A stretch of DNA of 64,000 nt from Marifrigoribacter sp965178585 (GCA_965178585.1 OZ238267.1:1-64000); one strand, 5' to 3'; positions 8,852 to 16,940 are shown, counted from the first letter of the stretch. The notes: a model not told the origin generated them from the sequence alone. Numbers and translations: made by a program.

Positions 8852-10273
8852 ATGAAAGTAGAACAATTATTTACAGGATGCCTTGCAGAAATGGCTTATT
8901 ACATTGAGTCTAATGGAGAAGCGGCAATAGTTGACCCTTTAAGAGAAACAGAGCCATATTTAAGAATGGCTGAAGCAGATGGAGCTAAAATAAAATATAT
9001 CTTTTTAACTCATTTTCATGCCGATTTTGTTTCAGGACAATATGACTTAGCTCAAAAAACTGGAGCAAAAATAGTTTTTGGACCAAATGCAACAGCAGAA
9101 TACGATATTTATAATGGTTCTGATGGAGAAGATTTTCTTATAGGTGATGGCAAAATTACACTATTACATACACCTGGACATACGATGGAATCCTCTTCTT
9201 ACTTAATAACAGATAAAGACGGTAACACTCCTTGTGTATTAACTGGTGATTGTTTATTTATTGGAGATGTAGGTCGTCCAGATTTAGCGGTAAAACAAGG
9301 TACATTAACTGAAGCAGATTTAGCTGGATTTTTATTCGAATCACTTCGAAATAAAATAATGACTTTACCAGATGATATTATTGTATATCCAAATCATGGA
9401 GCAGGTTCAGCTTGTGGTAAAAATATGAGCTCTGAAACTTTTGACACTTTAGGTAATCAAAAGAAAACCAATTATGCTTTAAGAGCAGATATGACCAAAG
9501 AGGAATTTATTGTTGAAGTAACTACGGGATTAAAACCTCCACCACAATATTTCCCAAACAATGTAAGAATGAACAAGTCTATCAATACTAGTATTGATAC
9601 TATTCTACACAAAGGAACAACACCACTTGACCCGGCCACTTTTAAAGAAATGAGTGAGCAAAAAGATATTTTAGTTATAGATACACGATCAAAAGAAGCT
9701 TATGCTGAAGAAGGTACTGTTCCTGGAGCTTGGTATATTGGTGTAGATGGTAATTTTGCCCCTTGGGTTGGAGCAATTGTTCCTGATATTAATCAAAAAA
9801 TAATATATATTGCCGATGACGAGTTACGTGTAAATGAAATTGTTACTCGTTTTTCTAGAGTTGGATACGATAATACTTTAGGGTATTTAAATGGTGGAAT
9901 TAGAGATTGGATGGCTTACGGATTTGAAGTTGATAAAATAGGTTCTGTTTCTGGAGCTAAATTTGTAAATATGTTAGCAGAAGGAAAAATTGAAAAACCA
10001 GTAGATGTACGTAAAGAATCTGAATATTTATCAGAACACGTAGTAGGAGTTGAAAACTTCCCATTGGATTTTATCCATTCTAATTTTGCAGAAATAGATA
10101 CTAGTAAAGAATATTTCTTGCATTGTGCAACAGGGTATCGTTCACTTATTGCAGCCTCGATTTTTATGGCCAATGGAGTTGAAAAAGTAACTGATGTAAG
10201 AGGTGGTTTCGAAGACATTAAAGAAACTAATGCACCACTAACAGAATTTGTTTGCCCAACAACTATGTTATAA
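8852..10273 (+). CDS. Persulfide-dioxygenase-like metallo-beta-lactamase / double rhodanese fusion
   Basis: A 473-residue cytoplasmic protein. Residues 1-235 are an ETHE1/BlhA-type metallo-beta-lactamase domain with THFHAD (H54, H56, D58), H106 and H110 in HTPGHT, D133 in TGDCLFIGDVGRPD, and H182 in NHGAGS. This set binds one iron in persulfide dioxygenases. Residues 255-355 form a rhodanese fold that has lost its catalytic loop Cys. Residues 365-460 form a second rhodanese with an intact loop HCATGYR (C425). The expected reaction is persulfide + O2 to sulfite, with the rhodanese domains passing sulfane sulfur. It has its own regulated promoter and a downstream terminator. It feeds sulfite to SoeABC if the pathway reading is right. 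Confidence 0.88.
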   Translation: MKVEQLFTGCLAEMAYYIESNGEAAIVDPLRETEPYLRMAEADGAKIKYIFLTHFHADFVSGQYDLAQKTGAKIVFGPNATAEYDIYNGSDGEDFLIGDGKITLLHTPGHTMESSSYLITDKDGNTPCVLTGDCLFIGDVGRPDLAVKQGTLTEADLAGFLFESLRNKIMTLPDDIIVYPNHGAGSACGKNMSSETFDTLGNQKKTNYALRADMTKEEFIVEVTTGLKPPPQYFPNNVRMNKSINTSIDTILHKGTTPLDPATFKEMSEQKDILVIDTRSKEAYAEEGTVPGAWYIGVDGNFAPWVGAIVPDINQKIIYIADDELRVNEIVTRFSRVGYDNTLGYLNGGIRDWMAYGFEVDKIGSVSGAKFVNMLAEGKIEKPVDVRKESEYLSEHVVGVENFPLDFIHSNFAEIDTSKEYFLHCATGYRSLIAASIFMANGVEKVTDVRGGFEDIKETNAPLTEFVCPTTML

Positions 10274-10296
10274 ATATCCCCACATATTGTTTAATT

Positions 10297-10325
10297 AAAA
10301 AGCGGTTTTTATAACCGCTTTTTTT
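10297..10325 (+). terminator. Intrinsic terminator after MBL/rhodanese gene
   Basis: Stem AGCGGTT (10301-10307) / AACCGCT (10313-10319), extended by an A-run on the left and a T-run on the right, with a five-base loop, then T-rich sequence. Confidence 0.9.
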
Positions 10326-10339
10326 ATAGATTTACAATT

Positions 10340-10383
10340 GTAACCTTTGTTACTCCTTTGTTTACAAAAGCTATCTATCTTTG
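10340..10383 (+). promoter_or_regulatory. Class II Crp/Fnr-type promoter of rhodanese-HMA-thioredoxin operon
   Basis: A perfect dyad GTAAC-CTTT-GTTAC (10340-10353), and a perfect -7 element TATCTTTG (10376-10383) whose last base is 36.5 bp from the dyad centre. The start codon is 49 bp downstream of the -7 element. This is one of the two cleanest examples of the shared arrangement. Confidence 0.85.
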
Positions 10384-10431
10384 CACTGTTTTTATATAAC
10401 TTATAAAAGCATCTTAATTAAAAAATATTGA

Positions 10432-10752
10432 ATGAAAAATATAAACTCTTTAGAATTTAAATCGCAAATTGATAGTGATCCAAATGCGGTTATAATAGAT
10501 TGTAGAACTGCAATGGAATGGGATGAAGGAATCATTGAAAACTCTGTATTATTAGATCTTTTCGATTCTCATGGTTTTATGCATGAATCTGAAAAATTAG
10601 ATAAAGATAAAAACTATTATGTTTATTGTAGAAGTGGTGTAAGAAGTGTTACTGCTTGCCAAATATTAGAATCTGTTGGTATAAAAAACACCTATAATTT
10701 ATTAGGTGGAATTATGAGTTGGCGAGATAAAATCGTAGCTCCAAAAAACTAA
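10432..10752 (+). CDS. Single-domain rhodanese (cytoplasmic)
   Basis: A 106-residue rhodanese-fold protein without signal peptide. It has the family D in VIIDCRTAMEWDEG and the catalytic loop YCRSGVRS with its Cys near residue 64. It transfers sulfane sulfur between donors such as persulfides or thiosulfate and thiol acceptors. It is the first gene of a tightly spaced operon (5-bp gap to the next rhodanese) that also contains an HMA protein, a haem lipoprotein, a thioredoxin and a thiol methyltransferase. Confidence 0.9.
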   Translation: MKNINSLEFKSQIDSDPNAVIIDCRTAMEWDEGIIENSVLLDLFDSHGFMHESEKLDKDKNYYVYCRSGVRSVTACQILESVGIKNTYNLLGGIMSWRDKIVAPKN

Positions 10753-10756
10753 GGTT

Positions 10757-11125
10757 ATGAAAACTATATTAATATCTATTTTTTTAGTTCTTTTCTCTTT
10801 TAATTCTTTCTCTCAAGAAATAAAAAACGATGTTGTCTCTGTTGATACCTATAAAAGTTTAGTAATAGGTAAAAATGTTCAATTAGTTGATGTTAGAACC
10901 GCTAAAGAATATAACGCTGGTAAAATTGAAGGTGCTATTAATATCGATTATTTAGATAAGAGTAATTTTAAAGCAGCATTTGAAAAATTAAATAAAAACC
11001 AACCTGTATATTTATATTGCCGTTCAGGAAGAAGAAGTCAAGAATCGGCAAAATTATTAGAAGAAATGGGATTTAAAGAAATCCACGATTTAAAAGGCGG
11101 TTACCTCGCTTGGACAAAAAAATAA
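10757..11125 (+). CDS. Exported single-domain rhodanese
   Basis: A 122-residue protein with an N-terminal signal peptide (residues 1-20, ending near SFSQE) followed by one rhodanese domain. Its catalytic loop YCRSGRRS is intact (Cys about 89). The signal places it in the periplasm, while its upstream neighbour is cytoplasmic, so the operon encodes a rhodanese for each side of the inner membrane. It lies 4 bp from the previous and the next genes. Confidence 0.9.
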   Translation: MKTILISIFLVLFSFNSFSQEIKNDVVSVDTYKSLVIGKNVQLVDVRTAKEYNAGKIEGAINIDYLDKSNFKAAFEKLNKNQPVYLYCRSGRRSQESAKLLEEMGFKEIHDLKGGYLAWTKK

Positions 11126-11129
11126 AATT

Positions 11130-11399
11130 ATGACAACAACAATTAAAATTCAAAATTTAAAATGTGGTGGTTGTGCAAATACCATTATTACTAAAGTTTC
11201 AAATTTAGAAAATGTAAACGAAGTAACTGTTAATGTAGAAGACTCTACTGTTACTTTTAATACTTCATCTGAAAAAGAAATAGAAGATGTAAAAAGTAAA
11301 TTATCAGTTTTAGGATATCCTGCTGAAGGTGAAAACAATTCGGTAATATCAAAAGCGAAATCTTATGTTAGTTGTGCAACAGGAAAGATGTCTCAATAA
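11130..11399 (+). CDS. HMA-domain protein (heavy-metal-associated fold)
   Basis: An 89-residue protein with the HMA motif LKCGGCANTI near residues 11-20 and an extra Cys in the C-terminal tail SYVSCATGKMSQ. HMA proteins bind Cu(I) or similar soft metals as chaperones. Between two rhodaneses and a haem lipoprotein the CGGC pair could instead carry metal to, or protect thiols of, the sulfur enzymes; this is only context. The gene ends 8 bp before the start of the next one. Confidence 0.8.
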   Translation: MTTTIKIQNLKCGGCANTIITKVSNLENVNEVTVNVEDSTVTFNTSSEKEIEDVKSKLSVLGYPAEGENNSVISKAKSYVSCATGKMSQ

Positions 11400-11407
11400 T
11401 TATTAAA

Positions 11408-12037
11408 ATGAAAAACATACTTTATATATTTTCTTTATCACTTTTATTAATCTTTTCAGGGTGTAAAAATGATAAGAAACCTGCTGGACCTTCTAAAGAA
11501 GAAATTAAAATTGAAATGTCGAACATTAAGTTAGACCCTTCCTATGCTCAAATTGGATTAGATATTGCTTTTAAAACTAAAGCCCAGTTAGGAAAAAATT
11601 TAATTGGTACAATGAAGGAAAAAGGTACAGTTGAAGCACTTCAGTTTTGCAATATTAAAGCCATTCCTTTAACTGATAGTATGGCAACAGCCCATCAAGC
11701 AATCATTAAAAGAGTTTCAGATAAAACCAGAAATCCTGATAATAAAGCTAATGATATTGAGCTTAAAAACATTGAGTACTTTAAAACTGCTCTTGCTAAT
11801 AAAGACGAATTAAAACCAATTGTTGATTCGATTAATGATAACGTTCATTTTTATTATCCAATTGTTACTAATGCAATGTGTTTACAATGTCACGGAGACC
11901 CATTTAAGGATTTGAAACCAGAACTTCTAACTGCTTTAAACAAATTATACCCCAAAGATGAAGCTCTTGGTTACTCAGAGAATCAGGTAAGAGGAATTTG
12001 GAGTATTCAATTTAAAAAACAGACAAAAGATGAGTAG
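11408..12037 (+). CDS. DUF3365 (Tll0287-like) haem-binding lipoprotein
   Basis: A 209-residue protein starting at ATG 11408; an upstream in-frame start would only lengthen it into the HMA gene. A lipoprotein signal ends at FSGC. Near the C-terminus MCLQCHGD is a single c-type haem site. The family is a PAS-like haem-binding domain found in sensors and small secreted cytochromes. Residue C-in-ALQFCNIKAIPL (about residue 88) is also typical of the family. It probably sits on the periplasmic face of a membrane and may sense or carry electrons in sulfur metabolism. It overlaps the thioredoxin gene by 8 bp. Confidence 0.82.
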   Translation: MKNILYIFSLSLLLIFSGCKNDKKPAGPSKEEIKIEMSNIKLDPSYAQIGLDIAFKTKAQLGKNLIGTMKEKGTVEALQFCNIKAIPLTDSMATAHQAIIKRVSDKTRNPDNKANDIELKNIEYFKTALANKDELKPIVDSINDNVHFYYPIVTNAMCLQCHGDPFKDLKPELLTALNKLYPKDEALGYSENQVRGIWSIQFKKQTKDE

Positions 12038-12326
12038 TTTTTTTGAAATTACAGCAAGCGACCAACCTGTACTTGTGGACTTTTTTGCTACTTGGTGTGG
12101 TCCTTGTAAAACAATGTCGCCTATTTTAAAAGAAGTAAAAGATAGTTTGGGTGATCAAGTAAAGATTATAAAAATAGACGTTGATAAAAACCAACGATTG
12201 GCAGCTTCATTAAATGTAAAAGGAGTACCTACCCTAGTTCTTTATAAGAATAGTAATATTTTATGGAGACAGTCTGGAGTAGTACCAAAAAATGATATTA
12301 TTTCAAAAATTAAAGAATATCTTTAA
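12030..12326 (+). CDS. Thioredoxin
   Basis: A 98-residue thioredoxin-fold protein with the active site WCGPC near residues 22-26 and the conserved cis-Pro in KGVPTL. It has no signal peptide, so it is cytoplasmic. Translation is probably coupled to the haem lipoprotein gene (8-bp overlap). In this operon it is well placed to reduce persulfides on the rhodaneses and release sulfide or keep the acceptor Cys reduced. Confidence 0.9.
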   Translation: MSSFFEITASDQPVLVDFFATWCGPCKTMSPILKEVKDSLGDQVKIIKIDVDKNQRLAASLNVKGVPTLVLYKNSNILWRQSGVVPKNDIISKIKEYL

Positions 12327-12341
12327 GCATCAATAACAACT

Positions 12342-12923
12342 ATGCTATTAGATGAAAATTTTTGGGACAGTCGTTATCAATCTAAAAATACAGGTTGGGA
12401 TATAGGTTACATTTCTACTCCTTTAAAAGATTATTTCGATCAATTAACAAACAAAAACTTAAAAATATTAATTCCTGGTGGTGGAAATTCCTATGAAGCA
12501 GAATACCTTCATAAAAATGGATTTACTAATGTTTATGTAATTGACTTATCTAAAACCGCATTGGACAATCTTCAAAAAAGAATTCCAAGTTTTCCTCAAA
12601 ACCATTTAATTCATTCCAACTTTTTTGACCTAAAAGAAAACTTCGACCTTATAATTGAACAAACTTTTTTTTGTGCTTTAAATCCAGATTTAAGACCAAA
12701 ATATGCTTCAAAAATGAAGGATTTATTAGTTGTTAATGGTAAATTAATAGGTCTTCTTTTTAATATTCCATTAAACGATAATCATCCTCCTTTTGGAGGA
12801 AACAGAAAAGAATACAAGTCTTATTTTGAACCCTATTTTTATATTAAAATAATGGATACTGCATATAATTCTATTCCTGAAAGATATGGTAACGAATTAT
12901 TTATTAAACTCTCTGTTAGATAG
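12342..12923 (+). CDS. TPMT-family (thiol) S-adenosylmethionine methyltransferase
   Basis: A 193-residue class I methyltransferase. The start FWDSRYQSKNTGWDIG, the SAM-binding IPGGGNSYEAEYL (about 45-57) and IIEQTFFCALNP (about 106-117) are characteristic of the thiopurine/thiol methyltransferase family. Bacterial members can methylate sulfide, thiols or tellurite/selenium compounds. As the last gene of the rhodanese operon, methylation of sulfide or an exposed thiol as a detoxification side branch is plausible. A decayed copy of its 3' end is found at about 14.5 kb. Confidence 0.82.
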   Translation: MLLDENFWDSRYQSKNTGWDIGYISTPLKDYFDQLTNKNLKILIPGGGNSYEAEYLHKNGFTNVYVIDLSKTALDNLQKRIPSFPQNHLIHSNFFDLKENFDLIIEQTFFCALNPDLRPKYASKMKDLLVVNGKLIGLLFNIPLNDNHPPFGGNRKEYKSYFEPYFYIKIMDTAYNSIPERYGNELFIKLSVR

Positions 12924-13032
12924 TTTTGTTCTATTTTTCGACACAAACAAGTGATTTTAAGCAGTATGCCGTTATTTTATTACAATTCATCTAAAACATA
13001 ATATTTAAGTAATTTACTAAATATTTACACCA

Positions 13033-13040
13033 TACATTTG
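13033..13040 (+). promoter_or_regulatory. Candidate -7 element upstream of tandem paralogue pair
   Basis: TACATTTG is a full match to TAnnTTTG about 113 bp before the first of two tandem genes. No Crp/Fnr-type dyad is seen at the 36.5-bp position, unlike the sulfur promoters. Confidence 0.45.
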
Positions 13041-13152
13041 AATTATGTAAGAAGTTTCTGATACAAATACAATAACAAAATTATTTAAACACCCCCTATT
13101 AAGCCCCAAAAAAAAGTATCAGAGTAATAGTATAACTGATAAAAGTGGCGTT

Positions 13153-13782
13153 ATGAAAATAGTAGGTATTATTTTGTTTTTATTTTTAAATGGGATCAGT
13201 TTTAGTCAAGTTGGAATTAACACCACCAATCCACAGGAAGCACTTGATGTAAATGGAAAAATTCGAGTAACTGATACTGATATCGGTGTTGGTAGAACGA
13301 TGGTTTCAATTATTGGTGTAGATGACAAAGAGACTTTAAGCAAGATTAACCTTAGCCCCGATTTTGTGATTACCAACAATACTATCACTGTTTCTGGTAC
13401 CACTAGTTATTCTGTGTTAGATATAGATTTTAATAATCTTCCTCCTGAGATAGTATATACACCAGGTGTTGATATGGCAAATTTAGATTTAGGTGTCAAT
13501 AACGTAAACGCACATGAAACTGTGCTTAGGTTTATAAACGCACCTGAAGCATTTTATATTTCCGGAGTTCAAGGAGGAGTTGCTGGAAGGCATGTTCTAT
13601 TGCTTAACCCATCCTCAGTGCATATGGGTGTTAGAGATGAAGATTATGGCTCTAATTTATCAGCTAATGAGAATAGAATACTTACTTATGGTGCTGGTAC
13701 AACAGATGCTACTCAAGGTCAAGGAGCTATTGAGCTGGTATATGATGGAACCCGTTGGATTGTACTTAATATAAGGAATTAA
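13153..13782 (+). CDS. Exported protein of unknown function, tandem paralogue 1
   Basis: A 209-residue protein with a signal peptide (residues 1-18, ending in SFS). The next residues QVGINTTNPQEALDVNGKI are the collar-like start seen in many secreted Flavobacteria proteins that resemble phage tail or coiled surface proteins. The rest is beta-rich with Gly/Asn. The C-terminus GAIELVYDGTRWIVLN is shared with the next gene. Function is unknown. It is not obviously part of the sulfur genes and may have been inserted between the methyltransferase and its remnant. Confidence 0.75.
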   Translation: MKIVGIILFLFLNGISFSQVGINTTNPQEALDVNGKIRVTDTDIGVGRTMVSIIGVDDKETLSKINLSPDFVITNNTITVSGTTSYSVLDIDFNNLPPEIVYTPGVDMANLDLGVNNVNAHETVLRFINAPEAFYISGVQGGVAGRHVLLLNPSSVHMGVRDEDYGSNLSANENRILTYGAGTTDATQGQGAIELVYDGTRWIVLNIRN

Positions 13783-13804
13783 TACTGTTTGTAAATGGTC
13801 CATT

Positions 13805-14437
13805 ATGAAAAAAATTAATATCATATTATGCTTAATATTGTTTCAGTATGGTTATGCTCAAAATGCAGGCCCTACTCATACAAAGGGAGTTGGAATTAAC
13901 ACCACAGATCCACAGGAAACACTCCATGTAAATGGAAAAATTCGAGTAACTGATACTGATCTCGATGTTGATAGAACGATGGTTTCAGTTATTGGCATTG
14001 ATGACGAAGGGACATTGAATAAAATTAATGTTGGTAACGGTTTAGTGATTGTTAACAACAACACTATCATTTCAGCTGGCTCAGGTTATTACTCTTTAAA
14101 AGAGCACACTCTTGTTACCAATTCTCCGAATACTCAATTTAATAATTTAGATGTAGGTCTCGCTGGTGATTATTCATATAAAACTGTGATTAGGTTTACA
14201 GGGCAAACTAATTCTTTTCAAATTTCCGGAATTACAGGAGGATTTGCAGGAAAGCATGTCATTTTGGTTAACCCATCCGCATCCAATATGAAACTTTTAA
14301 ATAACTCTAATGGCTCAATTGCTGAAAACAGGATACTTTCTTATGGACCTGGTCCTGCTGAAACATTAAGTGGTCAAGGAGCTATTGAACTGGTATATGA
14401 TGGATATCAATGGATTGTACTTAATGTAAGAGAATAA
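13805..14437 (+). CDS. Exported protein of unknown function, tandem paralogue 2
   Basis: A 210-residue protein with a signal peptide ending near GYAQ. It has the same VGINTTDPQETLHVNGKI start and the same GAIELVYDGYQWIVLN end as its upstream neighbour, 22 bp away. The first third of the two genes is nearly identical in nucleotide sequence and the middle diverges, as expected from a local tandem duplication with later divergence of the exposed part. No catalytic motif was recognised. Confidence 0.75.
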   Translation: MKKINIILCLILFQYGYAQNAGPTHTKGVGINTTDPQETLHVNGKIRVTDTDLDVDRTMVSVIGIDDEGTLNKINVGNGLVIVNNNTIISAGSGYYSLKEHTLVTNSPNTQFNNLDVGLAGDYSYKTVIRFTGQTNSFQISGITGGFAGKHVILVNPSASNMKLLNNSNGSIAENRILSYGPGPAETLSGQGAIELVYDGYQWIVLNVRE

Positions 14438-14492
14438 TTTTGAAACCCAGTAAACAATTGTCCAATAAATCCATTTGTAAAAATTACTTCAT

Positions 14493-14603
14493 AGGAAAAC
14501 CTATTTAAATATTGAAATTATTGAAATTTTCTATAATTCAATTCCAGAAAGAAAGAATAGCGGTTTTTTTATTAAGTTTATAAAAAATTGTTCTTATTTA
14601 TGA
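14493..14603 (+). pseudogene. Remnant of a TPMT-like methyltransferase 3' end
   Basis: In the frame of 14511, the translation runs IEIIEIFYNSIPERKNSGFF and then IKF. It aligns with the C-terminus of the methyltransferase at 12342-12923, which reads IKIMDTAYNSIPERYGNELF and then IKL. No start or N-terminal part remains: the frame is short, lacks the SAM-binding region, and runs into the start codon of the next gene. It is best read as the left-over end of a second, deleted or displaced methyltransferase copy. Confidence 0.65.
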
Positions 14604-15295
14604 AGAAAAAAATATGCATCACAGGAGCTAGTAAGGGAATTGGTTTAGCTGAAGCGAAGTTATTATCTAAAAATAATGAACTGTTTTTACATGCTTCTAA
14701 ATTGAATTCATTTGATGACATTTTCATACCAAACTCAACTTTATTTGGTTATGATTTTACAAAAACCGAAAATGTAAATTTATTTGTAAAAGACCTTAAA
14801 CAAAAAACCGACTCCTTAGATGTATTGATTAATAATGCAGGACTTATGTATATTGAAAAATTTTCAGATTTTCATGACAAGGATATAAACACTTTAATAA
14901 CTTTAAACCTACATGCGCAGCTATTGGTAACTAAAAAACTTATACCGTTATTATTAAAAAGTAAAGATCCGCATATCGTATTTATGTCCTCTATGTCTGC
15001 AAAAAATAGGATTATTGGCGAGTCTGTTTACGCAGCAACTAAAGCTGGCATTATGCAATTTGCACATGTTTTAAGGAATGAATTGGCTGGAAAAATTAGA
15101 GTTTCAACTATTCATTCTTGGGGTGTAAACACGTGGAATGACAAAGAAGGAGCAGAAATTTTAACAACTACAGATATTGCAGAAACCTTAGAGTTTATCA
15201 TATCTAGAAAAAAACCATTTCTAGTTGAAAGTATAGAGCTGGGTCATGAAGCTCATTGGAATGGAGCTAAAGCGCCATGGTCACCAAATATTTAA
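14600..15295 (+). CDS. Short-chain dehydrogenase/reductase (SDR)
   Basis: A 231-residue protein starting at ATG 14600 (an upstream TTG is in frame but lies in the methyltransferase remnant). It has the Rossmann motif TGASKGIG (about 7-14), NNAG near residue 78, and the catalytic S-Y-K set with YAATK near 143-147. The substrate is unknown. It converges with the desaturase gene, with only 2 bp between the stop codons. Confidence 0.88.
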   Translation: MKKKICITGASKGIGLAEAKLLSKNNELFLHASKLNSFDDIFIPNSTLFGYDFTKTENVNLFVKDLKQKTDSLDVLINNAGLMYIEKFSDFHDKDINTLITLNLHAQLLVTKKLIPLLLKSKDPHIVFMSSMSAKNRIIGESVYAATKAGIMQFAHVLRNELAGKIRVSTIHSWGVNTWNDKEGAEILTTTDIAETLEFIISRKKPFLVESIELGHEAHWNGAKAPWSPNI

Positions 15296-15297
15296 TA

Positions 15298-16170
15298 CTA
15301 TTTTTTTCCAAACCCCGTAATTAACTGTCCCCAAAAATCTTTTGGAAACGATTCTTCATCTGGAAATCCTAATTCAATTTCTCCGTTATCATCAGGCACA
15401 TAATTTGTTTTAAATATATAGTCCCATATACTCAGACTAATACCAAAATTGATTCCCATAGGTTTGTCTTCAGGAAGAGCTTTAACATGATGATAAAGAT
15501 GCATGACAGAATTATTAAAAAGGTATTTAAATGGTCCCCAGGTAATTCTCACATTAGCATGGTTTAAATGACCAATAGTAATCGCTATAAAATGTACGAT
15601 GTAGGCTTGTTCAGGTTCAAAACCACCAATTAACATGACACCAATTGTTTTTAGTGGCTTGTACAAAATATTCTCCATCCAATGATATCTTAGATGTGCT
15701 GCAAAACCCATTTCTTTTACGGAATGATGTACTTTATGGAAACGCCATAACACTTCAAACTTGTGTAATAAAACATGGGTTACCCATTGTACAAAATCTA
15801 AAATTATAAAAAACACTAGCAATTGTATCCACATGGACCAATGGCTAATATCTATGATTGCAAAACTTTTATGAGTGATTCCAATTTCAGAAAAAAGAAG
15901 TCCTATTACTTTATAATCTCCACTTATTAATATTAAAAAAATGAAAAAATTGAAAAACATATAAAAACCATCTAGCCAAAAATCTTTTCGGATAATAGAT
16001 TGGTTTTTTCTCCAAGGAAGTAAAATTTCCAAACACCAAACGAGTAAAGAAATAATTATAAGCCCCCAAAAATAATTTGTATACCAAGGCACTCTAAATA
16101 AAATAGAATCCCAAGTCCAATTAAGGGTTGATAAAAAAGCTTCTGTAAATGCTGAAATGTACTTTTCCAT
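15298..16170 (-). CDS. Sterol desaturase / fatty acid hydroxylase family membrane protein
   Basis: About 290 residues, starting at the ATG at 16170, which is just downstream of the methyltransferase stop at 16176; longer starts would overlap it. Several transmembrane segments are followed by the His boxes of the di-iron hydroxylase family: HVLLHKFEVLWRFHKVHHS (about 130-148), HFIAITIGHLNHANV and HLYHHVKAL. The family inserts hydroxyl groups or double bonds into lipids at the membrane. The link to the neighbouring methyltransferase is unclear. The two genes look like one leftward operon. Confidence 0.85.
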   Translation of the reverse strand: MEKYISAFTEAFLSTLNWTWDSILFRVPWYTNYFWGLIIISLLVWCLEILLPWRKNQSIIRKDFWLDGFYMFFNFFIFLILISGDYKVIGLLFSEIGITHKSFAIIDISHWSMWIQLLVFFIILDFVQWVTHVLLHKFEVLWRFHKVHHSVKEMGFAAHLRYHWMENILYKPLKTIGVMLIGGFEPEQAYIVHFIAITIGHLNHANVRITWGPFKYLFNNSVMHLYHHVKALPEDKPMGINFGISLSIWDYIFKTNYVPDDNGEIELGFPDEESFPKDFWGQLITGFGKK

Positions 16171-16175
16171 GATTT

Positions 16176-16766
16176 TTATTTTTGTAATACCATTGTAGTC
16201 ATGCAACGTTGATCATTGACATTAACTGTTTTTAAAGGTTCTAGTAAAGTAAAATTATGTTCTTTTTGAAGTTCCTTTAAAAGTGAATGGGTCAATAAAT
16301 ATCGAGTAGTACCATCAGGTAATAGGTAAACACCTTCAGAAACAGGATTTATTTTATCTTTTATACCTATATCTGAAGCTACTCTTATAAAGAGTGATCC
16401 ATTAGTTTTTAATACTCTCATTAATTCTGAAAACATTTCTTTAAAATGAAACCTATTAGTTGCAAAATGAAGAACTGCATTACAAATAATATGATCGAAA
16501 AATTGATCTTTAAAATTTAAATCTTCAACAGTTGATGTGTGAAAATTATCTTTTTGCTTAGCATATGTGTTTTTTAAAATATCAATGCAGGCTATATCTT
16601 TATCAATCCCATAAATTGTAAAGTCATTATTATAAAACCAATGCAAATTTCTACCAAGACCACTTCCTGCATCTAAAATTACATCAGGTTTATGATACCT
16701 TTCTTTAAGAATTTGATCTAATAAATAGATATCTGTTTTATTTGCAATTTGGTTTATTAGTTTCAT
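16176..16766 (-). CDS. Class I SAM-dependent methyltransferase
   Basis: A 196-residue protein; ATG 16766 is preferred to a GTG two codons earlier. It has the SAM-binding motif VILDAGSGLGRNLHWF (about 31-46), an acidic residue after YGIDKDIACID, and ICNAVLHFA as motif post-I. It is a Methyltransf_11/25-type enzyme of unknown substrate. It is 5 bp upstream of the desaturase/hydroxylase gene, so a role in lipid modification is possible. It is divergent from the DUF2892 gene, and the intergenic region holds an FNR-like palindrome. Confidence 0.85.
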   Translation of the reverse strand: MKLINQIANKTDIYLLDQILKERYHKPDVILDAGSGLGRNLHWFYNNDFTIYGIDKDIACIDILKNTYAKQKDNFHTSTVEDLNFKDQFFDHIICNAVLHFATNRFHFKEMFSELMRVLKTNGSLFIRVASDIGIKDKINPVSEGVYLLPDGTTRYLLTHSLLKELQKEHNFTLLEPLKTVNVNDQRCMTTMVLQK

Positions 16767-16784
16767 TTTCACTACTTTAGTACG

Positions 16785-16828
16785 GTGATAATTATCACAA
16801 TTATAATGATTAACATTTAATAACTTTG
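16785..16828 (+). promoter_or_regulatory. Class II FNR-like promoter upstream of DUF2892 gene
   Basis: A perfect 14-bp palindrome GTGAT-AATT-ATCAC (16785-16798) has the 5-N4-5 form of an FNR box. The -7 element TAACTTTG (16821-16828) is a perfect TAnnTTTG and ends 36.5 bp after the dyad centre. Confidence 0.75.
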
Positions 16829-16833
16829 ACTGT

Positions 16834-16920
16834 ATGAAGTTAGAAAAAATATTTAAGATTTTTTTATCTTGCCTAATATGTATTTCTATTATTTCTGGAA
16901 TTGTTTTCCTCTTTAATTAA
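16834..16920 (+). CDS. Possible 28-residue hydrophobic peptide
   Basis: ATG at 16834 opens a frame of 28 codons ending in TAA at 16918-16920. The peptide begins MKLEKIFKIFLSCLICISII and ends SGIVFLFN: a basic start and one membrane-length hydrophobic stretch. The start codon lies only 5 bp after the -7 element, so the mRNA would be leaderless or nearly so. It may simply be part of the 5' leader of the DUF2892 gene, which starts 20 bp later. Coding status is uncertain. Confidence 0.3.
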   Translation: MKLEKIFKIFLSCLICISIISGIVFLFN

Positions 16921-16940
16921 TGAATTAAAATAAACTAATT

